Below, in pieces: positions 22,491 to 35,400 of a DNA stretch of 64,000 nt (positions within the stretch are counted from its first letter, which is position 1; every line of letters starts with the position of its first letter). Position numbers and translations under genes: made by a program. The notes beneath the pieces were generated by a model that saw only the letters and a program-made list of their open reading frames with translations, was not told the origin of the DNA and made no database searches. Location of the stretch: positions 1,187,447 to 1,251,446 of the forward strand of contig JANAVB010009599.1 of assembly GCA_029216955.1 (NCBI GenBank). The letters run 5' to 3'. The stretch comes from Iris pallida. Taxonomy: Eukaryota > Streptophyta > Magnoliopsida > Asparagales > Iridaceae.

Positions 22491-23172
22491 TTATAATGGT
22501 AATATTTCGTAAATGTATTTTTAGAACTAATGAGGATATTCGAGGTCGAGTTATTTTTTGAGGACTTAGATATTTTTAGATTACTGATCCTTGAGATATT
22601 TCATATTCGAATTAAGTCTATGATAATAAATTTAGGAATTTAAATAATGGAGAAGAAATTATTACCGTATGTGATGGTGATACGAGATTGAGTCAAGGAT
22701 TGGTAGGAGAATGATTGAGAACTGGTATGACATAGGATTTTTGAGTTATAGGAAAATCTTGAGACCTTTGTAGAAATTCTTAAGTTTAAGAAGGATAATG
22801 TTTGGCGGTATAAGTTGATGGAAATGTGAAGGTTGATTTTTAAATAATAATAAAATATTTTAATATGGTATAGTGGTATTAGATTTTATTATTACGAGGA
22901 GTATAATTTGAACAAATGTTCAAGGATTTCATAAAACTGATTTAGGGATTTCGGATCCAACATAGGACAAGGTGGAGGAATTTGGATTTCAGGATGATTA
23001 CATTGATAGTAGGTTACAAAAATCAAAAACTAATTTGAGGAGTCCTAACATGAGCATGCTTTATGGGTAATACCTTGGGAATAAAGGTCTAGCCTATAGT
23101 ATTTATAGAATGTTTCAATCTTCGTGGCTTAAACTTTTTATTTTTTTAGTAGTCATATTAGGGTTTGATTTT

Positions 23173-25558
23173 TTCATGCCCCAGAACCAAAATACTGGAG
23201 AGCGGGGGACAGACAGCCAGCGACAGACACAGCCAGCGACATACATTAAAGTGCATCCCAACTCGCAGTATGGTTACGACTCTCTAGATGCATGAGAGTT
23301 TATGTACAAGCCAACAGTCTCTTATGGTCAAGAACAAGCCTAGTGTCTTAATATCAAGCAAGAAAATAATTGTTACAAGATGTTAGATCATCAGACATAC
23401 AAAGTAAGGCATCCCAAATATTGCATATTCATATGATCATGAAGCTAGTCATACAAAATACGAAGAATAGCAAGAGTTAAGTCATACATGATCAACCCTA
23501 GGATTTGCCAATCATGTAACAGCCCTTAGGCAGACAGAAATTAAGTTTCAATACGATCTAACACTTGCTCGGCGTCTAAATGCCTAAAAAGAATAATTTA
23601 CAATAGAATGGGAGAACAAAATAAGAAAACCCACTCGTTGCCAGGGTTACATCTAGTGTTCACCATCTGACTGGAAGGCTGAAAGATCGTCGGGTGCTAC
23701 TCCAAAATCTGGCCATACAAAACCAGCTGGATCAGAACCCAGAAAGAGCAAATGCCACAAGGGAGGCTTCACCAAGGAACTAAAACTAGCATATTATAAA
23801 CCGAAGAACAGATAAAAGATCATAATTAAATAACATGAAAGATAGAGGTAAAGGACAACTAACATGCATTAGAAAAATAAGAGGAGGAATATAATTCCCA
23901 TGTTAATCATGAGGCAATCATTCAGGCACGGCTAATCAAGTCCTATGGTTTGCTATAATTAGCTAACTAGGATTGTCACATGCCTACTTACTAACAAGAT
24001 GGAATTGAGATGTTCCTGCAGTCATAAGCCCTAAAGACTATCCAGGTTATCCAGGCGGGAGTTACAAGAGTTCATCAAGAATTATAAGAATTTTAGTTGA
24101 CTTTGAGTGCAACACATGACAGTGTGCTAGAAATGCGCCCTACTCGACGGCAGGCTACAAGTCCACAAGTGTGGCCGGGATAACGGGATCGCTTGTAACT
24201 GAAAAATCTTTCTATATAAACTACATGATCAATCTAGTCGTTAAACTAGTCAGATTCATTATGAATCCCTGACCGTGATAACCAGGAATCCATATCCTAG
24301 ACATGATGCAAGATGAGACAAGTAGCTTGTACAGGCACAATCAACCACGGAGTCAAGACAAGAGTTACACTTAGCAAGTCAGGATTGGCTGTCGCAACAG
24401 TTATCAAGATTATATATGTTATGGCAGGTTTACTTGTCATGTCAAGAGTACTTGTTAGGAGTGTGCCTTGACGGGCCATAATCAAGATTATTAAGACGGG
24501 ATCATATTATCATGTTCAAGCAAGTTACTAGCTCAGATTACCAAGTTGTCAAGTCCGGACGTCGCAATTTAGGTCAAGTATGTAAAACATGCCACGAAGA
24601 TAAAAACTATAATTGAAATTATTAATCGCATATGAACTTCAATTAAGTCCTATGGCTTGCTATCATTAGCTAACTAGGATTGTCACAGGCCTAGTTACTA
24701 ACAAGATGCAATTGAGATGTTCCTGCAGTCACAAGCCCTGCAGACTATCCAAGTTATCCAGACGGGGGTTACAAGAGTTTATCAAGAATTAAGAGAATTT
24801 AGGTTGACTTGGAGTGCAACACATGGCAGTGTGCTGGAAATGCACCCTACTTGACGGCAGGCTACAAGTCCACAGGTATAGCCGGAATAACGGGATCGCC
24901 TGTTACTAGAAAATCTCTATATGAATGACTTGATCAATCTAGTCATTAACCTAGTCAGATTCATTATGAATCCCTGACCATGGTAACCAGGAATCTATAT
25001 CCTAGACATGATGCAAGATGAGACAAGTAGCTTGTACAGGAACAATCAGCCACAGAGTCAAGATAAAAGTTACACTAGCAAGTCAAGGTTGGCTGTCGCA
25101 ACAACGATCAAGATTATACATGTCATATCAAGTTTACTTGTCATGTCAAGAGTACTTGTTAGGAGTGTGCCTCGACGGGCCACAATCAGGATTATCAAGA
25201 CGGGACCATATTATCATGTTCAAGCAAGTTACTAGCTCAGATTACCAAGTTGTCAAGTAGGGTCGTCGTAATTTAGGTCAAGCACATAAAACATGCCACG
25301 AAGATCAAAACTATGATTGAAATTATCAGCCACATATGAACTCCAATTAAGGTGAAATAAGAAGATTCTTGAAGCCAAGACAAAGATCTACAACTTTCAT
25401 GTTTGAGTTTTACAAGATTTTAGCAACAAAACAGCTTAAACAGGCAAAAACAGCCATTCGCGCGCGGGCACACAGCGTGCGCGGGTAAAACTGCTCATGG
25501 TACGCAGGGCGAGAGACCACGACGCGCAGGCGCATGACAAAAAATTGCGTAGGCGTGC
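23173..25558 (-). mobile_element. Probable LTR fragment in minus orientation
   Basis: On the minus strand the segment ends GGTTCTGGGGCATGA near 23173, resembling gypsy LTR 3' ends. Nearer 25558 it contains AAAGTTGTAGATCTTTGTC, a phrase common in plant gypsy LTRs, and a very GC-rich stretch (25456-25530). No coding sequence is visible. Element D abuts it at 25559. A 0.7-kb tandem duplication lies inside. The assignment is tentative. Confidence 0.4.
23938..25348. repeat. Tandem duplication, two units of about 705 bp
   Basis: AAGTCCTATGG, GCTAACTAGGATTGTCAC and GATGTTCCTGCAGTCA (units 1 and 2) recur at a 704-707 bp offset, as do ATGATGCAAGATGAGACAAG and the closing CATATGAACT block. Unit 1 is about 23938-24644 and unit 2 about 24645-25348. 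Similarity by eye is near 90 percent. Confidence 0.9.
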
Positions 25559-25611
25559 TGTCACGACCCGTACCCGCTTTTTCGAATACGAGACGTGTCC
25601 AAGCCAGCCTA

Positions 25612-25627
25612 CGCCGCAGAGTCGGCG
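25612..25627 (-). other. LTR-end hairpin, element D
   Basis: CGCCG (25612-25616) and CGGCG (25623-25627) around a six-base loop. It is the same structure as in A, and pair-changed in E. Confidence 0.55.
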
Positions 25628-26368
25628 GTAGAACGCTGTCAAGGCCATGATGCTCAAAATCATAAAACATAACATTTATTGCTCATTCACATTTCTAAAT
25701 TGATTACAACTCTTACAACATTTATAATTCAATGAAATATAAGATTCATACAATTAATGAAAATGATACCACTTCTATCTAATTTTTAGGTTTTTGTCTG
25801 CAAGAACACCCGTATCTCCCAATGCTAAGTGAAGCCACAACTAACCTGAAAAATGTTAGTTTCCAGTCAGGAATGGAACAAGCACACAAACCGACTGCAA
25901 TACAAAAAACACAATAAAATTTACAAGACATGAAAATAACATATGTGAGGTAAGAACAAGAAAATAACTGATGTCATGGCAAGCGGTAGAGAAAATAAGG
26001 AAACAAATAAACGACAACTATCTAGGTGTTTTGAAATATCTGTTTCGACATGTGAACGGATAGAGAGTAAATCAGGCACCCAGCACGTGTCGTGTGCAGC
26101 TGCTATTCTCCATAAAAGACACGGAGGATAGTTCTGGGTAGTCCACATGTCTACTAAGATATTTTCCCTCCCGACTAGTACTCATGGACTCGAACAGATG
26201 ATGAAACACGAAAATATGACAATCATAAAATATAGTAAGTAGAGATCCATGATACTAATTTTCGTGTGACGAGCGTGTCAACAAGTAGAAAGACATATGT
26301 ATAAATATGAATTGTATAAACTACTATGAATCGAAAAGCAATCAGAAAGTGCACTTGCCTGGGGTCCT

Positions 26369-26377
26369 TTGCTGGTG
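26369..26377. repeat. Left 9-bp target duplication of the MITE
   Basis: TTGCTGGTG, repeated at 26537-26545. The other D LTR has a single copy, TTGCTAGTG, at 33299-33307. Confidence 0.9.
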
Positions 26378-26536
26378 GGGAAATGTTTGGTTTACAACCA
26401 AACTTTTACAACCTTTTTACAACCTACACCCATTTACTGACATGTGGGCCAGGTCACCACCTGGCCCACATGTCAGGAAATGGGTGAGTGGTTGTAAGAA
26501 GGTTGTAAAAGTTTGGTTGTAACTGTAGCATTGTTC
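26378..26536. mobile_element. Mutator-type foldback MITE, 159 bp
   Basis: The element starts GGGAAATG and ends CATTGTTC. From GTTTACAACC inward, almost the entire left half is the inverted complement of the right half, meeting near CAGGTCACCACCTGG at 26450. It is flanked by a perfect 9-bp duplication, as Mutator-like transposons make. The paired D LTR lacks it and preserves the empty site, so it inserted after D did. It codes for nothing. Confidence 0.92.
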
Positions 26537-26545
26537 TTGCTGGTG
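26537..26545. repeat. Right 9-bp target duplication of the MITE
   Basis: TTGCTGGTG, identical to 26369-26377. Confidence 0.9.
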
Positions 26546-27499
26546 AAACCGACAATACCATTGCCTTCATAATAGTTCAATTGGCTAGGGCTGATGTGCA
26601 GGAGTCCAAAGTTGGCAAAAGAAATAGGAACACAATTAGCTATGATCAAGGATAATCTAAGAAAAGGTTTGTTTTAGTTATTTCCACTAACCCGTTTTTA
26701 GAACAAGAACAAAAAATATGTTTTCTTTTAAAGAATATGCTAAAATATACTAAAAGCTTTATTTAAGGACATACTATAGACTTATAAGAACTACTTGTAG
26801 ATTATAAAGTACATTTGTAACATATTTAGAAAATTTGTAAGTACTTATATATCAAACCTATTATAATGCTACTTATCAAAAGTCCATTGAAATATTTAGC
26901 ATATATATAAAGGAAAACGACTTATAATATACTTAAAACAAATTTTATTTTAAAGCCTTCTAGCATATAAAACTCAATTTAAATTATTTATAGCTAGATC
27001 CTTACCAAAATATTTATTTAGCAGCTAAAGCCAATATTTGGCCCCAAAATATGTTATATAAGTAAGCCCAAATAACTTATAAACCAATATATATATTTAT
27101 TTATACCAAAGGTTGTAAGAGCCCACTAACAAAATCCATTTATTCAAATATTTATATAACTAAGTTTATCTATGAATCTTAAAACCCTATAATGTATATA
27201 AAGCTCAATGAAATAAACAAGCTAAACAGTTTAAGACCACATCCATAAGTTAGCCCCAAATATTTATTTTTAAAAAAACCCATACATATAATCTCCAGCC
27301 CAATTAAATTAACCAAGCCTAAAAGTAAAAACTCATGACTAGTCCAACCCATTTAAGCCTTACTTAAAAGCTAAATATATAGGAAGCCCACAAATTATTA
27401 ACTACTTCAAAGAAGTCAATTAGGCCCAAAGGCCAATATTTATGGATTTATCAGATTGAGGCCCAAGAGTCTGAACCCAAAGCCCCAAAACAAATAACA

Positions 27500-27527
27500 T
27501 TCTCTCTCTCTCTCGAGAGAGAGAGAA
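27500..27527. repeat. (TC)n-(GA)n palindrome in D 3' LTR
   Basis: A TC run followed directly by a GA run with CTCGAG at the centre forms a self-complementary tract. The other LTR has a shorter but still symmetric version at 34261-34282. Confidence 0.85.
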
Positions 27528-28487
27528 TTCCATTTCCTAGATCTCCCTAAATACTGAAGGAAGAAAGAAGAGAAAGAAATACTTACAAGGGAGCTCGAGA
27601 GGGGGAACCGGGATAGGGTAGCGCCAGATCTGGAGTACAAGTACGAGTCTGCTGGAAGGATGGGTTGGACCTGCGGTGGTGTTGGGCTTGGCCTGGCCAG
27701 GCGTTGTTCGTCGCGCGAAGGCAGTTGCCATATCCCAGATCTGGAGTGCGGCTACGGCGCTGTGATGCCGGTGTATGGGGCAGTGAGGTGGCAGCGGTTG
27801 TGAGGAGGAGGGGAGAGCAAGGCAGGGATGAAAAGCTAGAGCAGTGACTGGCTGCCCTGCCGTCGGCGTCGGTCTCGCGGGGGGTCGCCTGATCTGGCAA
27901 AGTCGGTGGAGGCTCTAATGATGACGACGATGTTGGGTGGGCACGGTCGGGTTGACTACAACACGACGGTGGAGAAGTAAAGGGTGGCGGATGGTAGTAC
28001 GGGTGAAGGGTGGGGAAGATGGCGATGGGTGTCCAGTCGGTGAGCTCGACGGCGTAGAAGAGGAGAAGGAATTTGCTGCGGTGGATGCCCAGGTGATTCA
28101 GTTGCAGAGAGGTGACGGTGGATATAGAGGACGGTGGCAGAGTCATCGCGATGGAGGGAACAACGGTACGTGGCAGAGCCAGTAGGAGTTGGCGTCAACG
28201 TGGTGGGGTTCACAGGAGTTGGGGTGGTCGTGAGGGCGGTGAAGGTGGTGATGGTTCAAAATACGACGGTGATGGAAGAAAGTCAGGGAGGTGGTTAGAG
28301 CGGGCATGGTAGCCGTCCGAGTTTGCAGTGACTTTGTGATGGTGATGGAGAAGAGTCGGGGACGCACGGCGGTGGGGTACCGTTTGGTGAAGATGGGAAT
28401 CCTATGGAGGTTTGCTAACTACAAATGAGGGAGAATGTGGTCTTGCTGATTGGAAAAAGAATGATTTATGTAGAGTTTTGGTTACTC

Positions 28488-28496
28488 CATATATAG
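28488..28496 (-). promoter_or_regulatory. TATA box of D 3' LTR
   Basis: CTATATATGG on the minus strand, conserved at 35241-35250 in the other LTR. A GC-rich transcribed leader would start about 30 bp lower in coordinate. Confidence 0.55.
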
Positions 28497-29368
28497 ACTA
28501 GACTCCATGAAAAGAGATAGAGCCATCTACATATAAATTCGGATTGGGGTGTTAAGGGATTATAATTGAAAATTCAATGGATTAAGAGGATCCATTAATA
28601 TAAATCAAATAGTATATTTTAAAACTAAAAATTAAACTAATCTTCTATTGATATTAAATTTAAATCAACCATTTTTACCAAGTAATTATCCACATACAAA
28701 TTCAAATACTCCATAAATAATCGGATAGCACTTTATGTTATCAAGGTAATATAATTTATATAAAATTAAATCTTCTTCAGAAACTATATGACATATTTAG
28801 ATAAAACGTTTAAATAAAAAAATCAATCTAATCATAATCAATTAGTAATATTAAACTTATAAGTCCTAATATTTATATGCGTATTTAAATAATATTCTAC
28901 GTTATCAAGATAATATAAAGTATTTTTTTTATAAACCAATCTTTATTTTAAATGGACAAAATCCTTTTTATTATCTAGAAGTTTGCATCATACGAATTTT
29001 GGTAAATAAGTGATCATCGTAATAAATTAAAGACAATATTCATTGATAGCATACAAATTTAAAATCAAAAATCCAAAATCGATCATCATTATAAACTAAA
29101 GATAATATTTGTTGTCATCAAAATGGTGTAACGCATATTTTACGAATTGAACCCCTTCTTATTATTCAAAAATGATTATGATCTTTTAAACTATTTTAGA
29201 AAACAAATAATAGTGTAAAATATTTTTATTAAGGGAAATTAGTACTTTAATTTAAACTAGTTTTTGATAACATAATTATCACAAAATACCTTCCACAAAA
29301 TCTTGATAAAAAACTACCTTTTAAACACAATAAAATAAAAATTTGAAAATCCGGGAAGAGGAGTTACA

Positions 29369-29405
29369 AATCTACCCACCTTAGAAATAAATTCGTCCTC
29401 GAATT
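29369..29405 (-). promoter_or_regulatory. Polypurine tract and conserved 3' motif of D
   Basis: On the minus strand: TTCGAGGACGAA, a short spacer, then TAAGGTGGGTAGA directly before the LTR start TGTAAC. Element A has the same arrangement at 43760-43793, and B shows TTTCGAGGAT at the window edge. Confidence 0.75.
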
Positions 29406-32400
29406 TAAGGACTACCAGGATAGATAGACTTGGTTGCTCAAATCTCTTAAAGATTTTAAAAAACTATTAATCCCACTAAATCAAATTAATTCATAAAAAG
29501 ATAATTGTAGGTCTTATTAATAACGTTTAAAAATACTTATAATCAAAAATATTTGATAAATAACCTTAATTGGATACTAAGAGTTATCAATTATCTTCAA
29601 AATTTCATTTGTGTAGCTCTAAACAAAATTTGGTAGGACTACATCTAATAATCGGTCACGATACAAATATAACGTAATATTTAATATCATCCAAAATAAG
29701 TTTATAAATTAAAATCATAAAAAGTATTTGATAATAATTCTTAAAAGTCGATCTCTGTCATTTTTAAAATATATTATAAAAGAAAATATTGGCAAAACTC
29801 ATTTCATTTAAAAAACATCTATTATAGAATTAGAATATATTATATATTTTTATTTATTTTTTTGTTTTCAAAATATCTAAAATAGAAATATAATAAAAGT
29901 TATTTCCCGATTTGGAAAAATAATTAAACTAAAATAAACTAAATAAAAAATGTATGAAAACGGAGAGTGGCTTATAACCTACCCACCTTAGAATGATTTC
30001 TCCTAGAAATTTTTAATGGACACGATTAGGCACGACTATGAAGAATAATCAAGAAACCAAATTTTTAATTGATATGAATAAAATGACGAATGGTATAACC
30101 AAGGAGTGATATAATTCGTGATCTAATTAGTCACACGTAATCATGGATGTGATCAAAATGGTAAGGATAATAGACAAAAGGAGAGTGTGATTTGGCACGA
30201 TCAATATTCGGTCAAATGGTCTACTTACGACCGAATTTCTAAAGAATGATCAAGGTTCCAGATGCAATCTAAACAAGGCAATAGTCCCATAGATATAAGT
30301 TAAGATACAGTCACGATCAAGGTTAATCATGCAAATCATCCATGCATGATAAAATTAGAAAGTTGGCACGAGCATGAAGAAGGTCAAATAGTCATGATCA
30401 AAATGGAATAAAAATTATAATCTTAGCAATAATTGATCTGAATTATTTGCACGATTATGATTATAGTCATGAACAAAAATTGTTTAAGATCGATCAAAAT
30501 TAAAATCATTGTGTTACAAACTAATAGTTAAGCAAAATTATTTAGGCACGATTAATGAATCGAATTCTAGGATAACATACGAATTGGCACGATTGAAATA
30601 GAATCGAATAGTCTAGTCGTGATCGAATGGTCGTTGAGGATGGTCCAAATTGAAACCGTTCTAACACGATCGATTGTGTAAGCATGATCATAGAATCGTA
30701 ATCTAGGGGTGATTATGAATCTAGTGGATGGAATTCAAATTAGGTTTAAAAGATGACGATTCGAAAATAGGAAGATATGGAGGAAAAGAACAACCAGTTT
30801 ATTAAGAAGTTGGTAACTAGAAATGAGGCACAAATCAATTTAGAAATTTTATAGTCGTATGCCAATAAAAAATATAACTTATATGGTATTTTAAACTCGT
30901 AAAGATATTCGAAGTCATTTTACCTAGAATTTATGCCTCGTCAGTGTACAGTTAGCTGCATTAAACCCTTGGTTCCACAACTCAAGCTATATTGCGGCAA
31001 TGAATACCCTATCAACTCTATTTAATCTTGACATAACAACTCAAGATGAAATAAGACGACCAAGACATAGTTTTAATAATGTTCGATCACCCATGCTTCC
31101 TTGAAATTATTTCAACTTAGGGGTCATGCCATGCCAGTGCGCTGCTAGCTGCAGTAAACCCGTAGTCTCGACAATTCAAATAGGTGGCGACAGTGCGCTG
31201 CTGTCTTGCCATCGTAAGTCAACGAACATTCTTTTAACTATACTTTGTAAAATTTCAAAGGAGGTTCTAGAATTTTAAAAAAATTCCAGGAGGGTGTAAG
31301 TATCTGTCCTTCAAGTATGTATATCAAGTCTTGAAAAGAAAATAATTAGTTAGGAAGGATAACTCTTGAATCCAAAAAAAAACTTAACTTGAGATTAATA
31401 AAGAATCGAGTGAGAAGTTATTTTGAAAAATAATAATTCCTTAGATCCGAGGAAAAGAATATAAGTGATACGGACTAATGATATGGCGATGTTCTAGAAA
31501 AGACAGAAGATAAAGTGGTACAAATGATCATGATTAGGGAAAAATGACCGAAGGCAAAAGAAATGTAAACTTAAATTTATATTTCTCTAATATTAAGGTC
31601 GAGGGAAAATAGGTATAAAGCACTATGTCTACCTATTGTGAATATATTTATACGCAAATATATATGTATAGCCTAAGTAAATCCCAAAATCCAAAATATC
31701 ATTCTAAGAGAAGGTTATCCCATTTTCGAGTAAAATATAAATTTAAATAGCAATAGTACATATATTATATTCAATATATAATTTATAGAAATTATTCACA
31801 ATACTATAAATGGACTACCAATATTTATACACATCTATATGTCTACATGGATGACGTTGGTCGCACTACATGACCACCAGGACTTGGGTTGGGTTCGGGC
31901 TAGTTTGGAACAACCAGGTCTTCTAAAAGCCAATAATCTTGATAATAAGTAATTAAATTATTCCTAGGGTTATGTCACGATTTGGCCTAGTTTTTCTAGT
32001 TAGTACACACCTATGACTCGGCCTTCTCTACCATGGTTAGAACACTGGTCAAAGCACTCGACTACACTCTCAGTGCCAAAATTCTTGGTTATCCCGCACT
32101 CCAAAACTTAACCGTGACTAAGGCCTTCTATAATAAAAATTTATAAAATTCTAAAAATCACATTTTAATTCAAATAAAAGGAATAAGTGCTATTTTCAAA
32201 ATCTCGGGAAGATGTTACGAATCTACCCTCCTTAGGAATTTCGTCAAACCAAAATGCGATAATGTATCCTAAAAGTCATCTAGTAAGACCTATATAGCAA
32301 CCTTAACTACCCAAATGTCAAATTAAATTAGGGACTCCTAGTCTCAACCATTCTCTTAAAATTGGTTTACTCCTGGTTGTGAATGAGAATTTTTTAGTCG

Positions 32401-32464
32401 CAGGCTCGCAATGGTACTACTAACTTAAGTACCATCACGAGTTCGCATATTTTGTGAAAACTGA
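29406..32464 (-). mobile_element. Internal region of element D, non-coding
   Basis: Three kilobases, very AT-rich, with no gag or pol motif on either strand. Many CACGATCA and CACGATTA words occur between 30020 and 30720. A second polypurine-like motif in reverse, ACCCACCTTAGAATGATT, lies at 29982, and a short LTR-like remnant at about 31974-32217. Elements with long LTRs and non-coding interiors of this kind are called LARDs; D fits, at least in decayed form. Confidence 0.6.
31974..32217 (-). mobile_element. LTR-like remnant inside D
   Basis: Plus strand runs from TGTCACGATTTGG to GGGAAGATGTTAC and is followed by GAATCTACCCTCCTTAGGAATTTCGTC, a reversed polypurine and 3' motif. Only about 245 bp remain between these ends. 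It looks like an internally deleted LTR of a related element, or a relic from rearrangement. Confidence 0.45.
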
Positions 32465-32469
32465 CCTGC
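32400..32469 (-). other. Foldable segment after the primer site, element D
   Basis: Outer pair GCAGG (32400-32404) with CCTGC (32465-32469). Inner perfect stem ATGGTACT (32411-32418) with AGTACCAT (32428-32435). Same layout as in A, B and E. Confidence 0.5.
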
Positions 32470-32480
32470 ATGGGCCACCA
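32465..32480 (-). promoter_or_regulatory. Primer binding site, element D
   Basis: Reverse complement reads TGGTGGCCCATGCAGG, 8 bp inside the 5' LTR end at 32489. Confidence 0.6.
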
Positions 32481-32488
32481 CAAAAACT

Positions 32489-35400
32489 TGTCATGACTCG
32501 CATCCGCTTTTTCGGATACGAGACGTGTCTAAGCAAGCCTACACCATAGAATCAGCGGTAGAATGCTTTCAAGGCCATAATGCTCAAAATTACAAAACAT
32601 AACATTTATTGCTCATTCACATTTCTAAATTGATTACAACTCTTACAACATTTATAATTCAAGGAAATACAAGATTCTTACAATTAATGAAAATGATACC
32701 ACTTCTATCTAATTTTTAGGTTTCTGCCTGCAAGTATATCCGTATCTTCCAATGCTAAGTGAAGCCACAGCTAACCTAAAAAATGTTGGTTTTCAGTCAG
32801 GAATGGAACAAGCACACAAACCGATGGCAATGCGAATACATAATAGAATTCACAAGACATGAATATAACATATGTGAGGTGAGAACTAGAAAATAACTGA
32901 TGTCATGGCAAGCGATGGAGAAAACAAGGAAACAAATAAAAGATAACTATCTAGGTGTTTTGAAATATCTGTTTTGACATGTGAACGGCTAGAGGGTAAA
33001 TCAGGCACCCTGCACGTGTCGTGTGCAGCTGCTATTCTCCACGAAAGATACGGGGGATAGTTCTGGGTAGTCCACATGTCTACCAAGATATTTCCCTTCC
33101 CAACTAGTACTCATGGACTCGAACAGCTCACGAAACACGAAAATACGACAATCACAAAATATAATAAGTAGAGATCCATGATACTAATTTTCGTGTGACG
33201 AGCGTGTCAACAAGCAGCAAGACATATGTATAAAAATGAAATGTATAAACTACTGTGAATCGAAAAGCAATCAGAAAGTGCACTTGCCTGGGGCCTTTTG
33301 CTAGTGAAACCGACAATACCAGTACCTTCAGAATAGTTCAATTGGCTAGGGCTGATGTGCAGGAGTTCAAGGTTGGCGAAAGAAATAGGAACACAATTAG
33401 CTATGATCAAGGATATTCTAAGAGAAGGTTTGTTTTAGTTATTTCTACTAATCCATTTTTTGAACAATAACAAAAATATGTTTTCTTTTAAAGAATATGC
33501 TAAAATATACTAAAAGCTTTATTTAAGGACATACTATAGACTTATAAGAACTACTTGTAGATTATAAAGTACATTTGTAACATATTTAGAAAATTTGTAA
33601 GTACTTATATATCAAACCTATTATAATGCTACTTATCATAAGTCTATTGAAATATTTAGCATATATATATATATAGGAAAACGACTTATAATATACTTAA
33701 AAAAAAATTATTTTAAAGCCATCTAGCATATAAAACTCAATTTAAATTATTTACAGCTAGATCCTTACCAAAATATTTATATAGCAGCTAAAGCTATATG
33801 TGGCCCCAAAATATGTTATATATGTAAGCCCAAATAACTTATAAACCAATAAATATATTTATTTATACTAAAGGTTGTAAGAGCCCACTAATAAAATCCA
33901 TTTATTCAAATATTTATATAACTAAGTTTATCTATGAATCTTAAAACCCAATAATGTATATAAAGCTCAATGAAATAAACAAGCTAAACAGTTTAAGAAC
34001 ACATCCATCGGTCAGCCCCAAATATTTAATTTAAAAAAACCCATACATATAATCTCCAGCCCAATTAAATTAACCAAGCCTAAAAGTAAAAACTCATGAC
34101 TAGTCCAACCCATTTAAGCCTTACTTAAAAGCTGAATATATAGGAAGCCCACAAATTATTAACTACTTCAAAGAAGTCAATTAGGCCAAAAGGCCAATAT
34201 TTATGGACTTATCAGATTGAGGCCCAAGAGTCTTAACCCAAAGCCCCAAAATAAATATCATTCTCTCTCTCGAGAGAGAGAATTGCATTTTCCAGATCTT
34301 CCTAAATACTGAAGGAAGGAAGAAGAGGAAGAAATACTTACAAGGGAGCTCGAGATGGGGTGCCGGGCTAGGGTAGCGCCGGATCTGGAGTGCAAGTACG
34401 AGTCTACTGGAAGGATGGATTGGATCTGCCGTGGCGTTGGGCTTGGCCTGGCCAGGCGTTGTTCGTTGTGCGGATGCATTTGCTATGTCCCGGATCTGGA
34501 GTGCGGCTACGGCGCTACGATGCCGATCTATGGGACAGTGAGGTGGCAGCGGTTGTGAGGAGGAGGGGAGCGCAAGGCAAGGATGAAATGCTGGAGCAGT
34601 GGCTGGCTGCCCTGCCGTCGGCATCGAGCTCGCGGGGGGTCGCTGGATCTGGCGAAGTCGGTGGAGGCTCTAATAATGACGACGGTGTTGGGTGGTCACG
34701 GTCGGGTGGACTACAATGCGACGGTGGTGAAGTAAAGGGTGGCGGATGGTAGTGCGAGTGAAGGGTGGGGAAGATGGCGATGGGTGTCCAGTAGGTGAAC
34801 TCGACGGCATGGAAGAGGAGAGTGAATTTGCTACGGTTGATGCTCAGGTGATCCAGTTGCAGGGAGGTGACGGTAGATGTAGAGGACGGTGGAGGAGTCA
34901 TCGCGATGGAGGGAACAACGGTACGTGGCAGAGCCAGTGGGAGTTGCATCAACGTGGTGGGGTTCACCGGAGTTGGGGTGGTCGTGAGGGCGTTGAAGGT
35001 GGTGATGGTTCAAAATGTGACGATGATAGAAGGAAGTCAGGGAGATGGTCAGAGCGGGCATGACAGCCATCTGAGTTTGCAGTGGCTTTATGATGGTGAT
35101 GCAGAAGATTCGGGGATGCACGGTGGTGGGGTGTCGTTTGGTGAAGATGGGAATCCTATGGAGGTTTGCTAACTGCAAATGAGGGAGAATATGGGCTTGC
35201 TATTTAGAAAAAGAAAGATCTTTGTAGAGTTTTGGTTACTCCATATATAGACTAGACTCCATGGAAAGAGATAAAGCCATCTACATATAAATTTGGATTG
35301 GGGTGTAAAGGGATTATAATTAAAAATTCAATGGATTAAGAGGATCCTTTAATATAAATCAAATAGTATATTTTAAAACTAAAAATTAATCTAATCTGCT

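Larger units (their letters stand above)
20979..23172 (+). mobile_element. Internal region of element E, non-coding
   Basis: Begins with a primer-site motif (20987-21002) and a foldable segment (to 21068). It then aligns loosely with the interior of element A: GGGATGACCCTTGAGAAT, TTTTCGCAGCCA and the TACTC/GGCGTG block recur in the same order near 42950-43320. No gag or pol is visible. The right end is unclear; past about 22500 it is AT-rich with no recognised motif. Confidence 0.55.
25559..29368 (-). mobile_element. 3' LTR of element D
   Basis: Plus-strand ends TGTCACGACCC (25559) and GAGGAGTTACA (29368), so the LTR reads TGTAAC to GTGACA on the minus strand. It aligns with 32489-35833. It is followed on the right by a reversed polypurine tract, proving this is the 3' LTR of a minus-strand element. 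It contains a MITE insertion, a (TC)n/(GA)n palindrome, a TATA box and a GC-rich transcribed leader (27580-28400) shared with the other LTR. Proline- and serine-rich ORFs in that leader (for example 27583-28146 minus) are not supported as genes. Confidence 0.85.

Noticed and set aside
27583..28146. 187-codon Pro/Ser/Thr-rich ORF on the minus strand
   Set aside because: It lies in the GC-rich leader of a D LTR; the other LTR has it in broken form, several frames are open at once, and no domain is seen.
34390..35178. Overlapping ORFs on both strands (for example 34390-34752, 34515-34967, 34831-35178)
   Set aside because: Same GC-rich LTR leader in the second D LTR; open on both strands because of composition.
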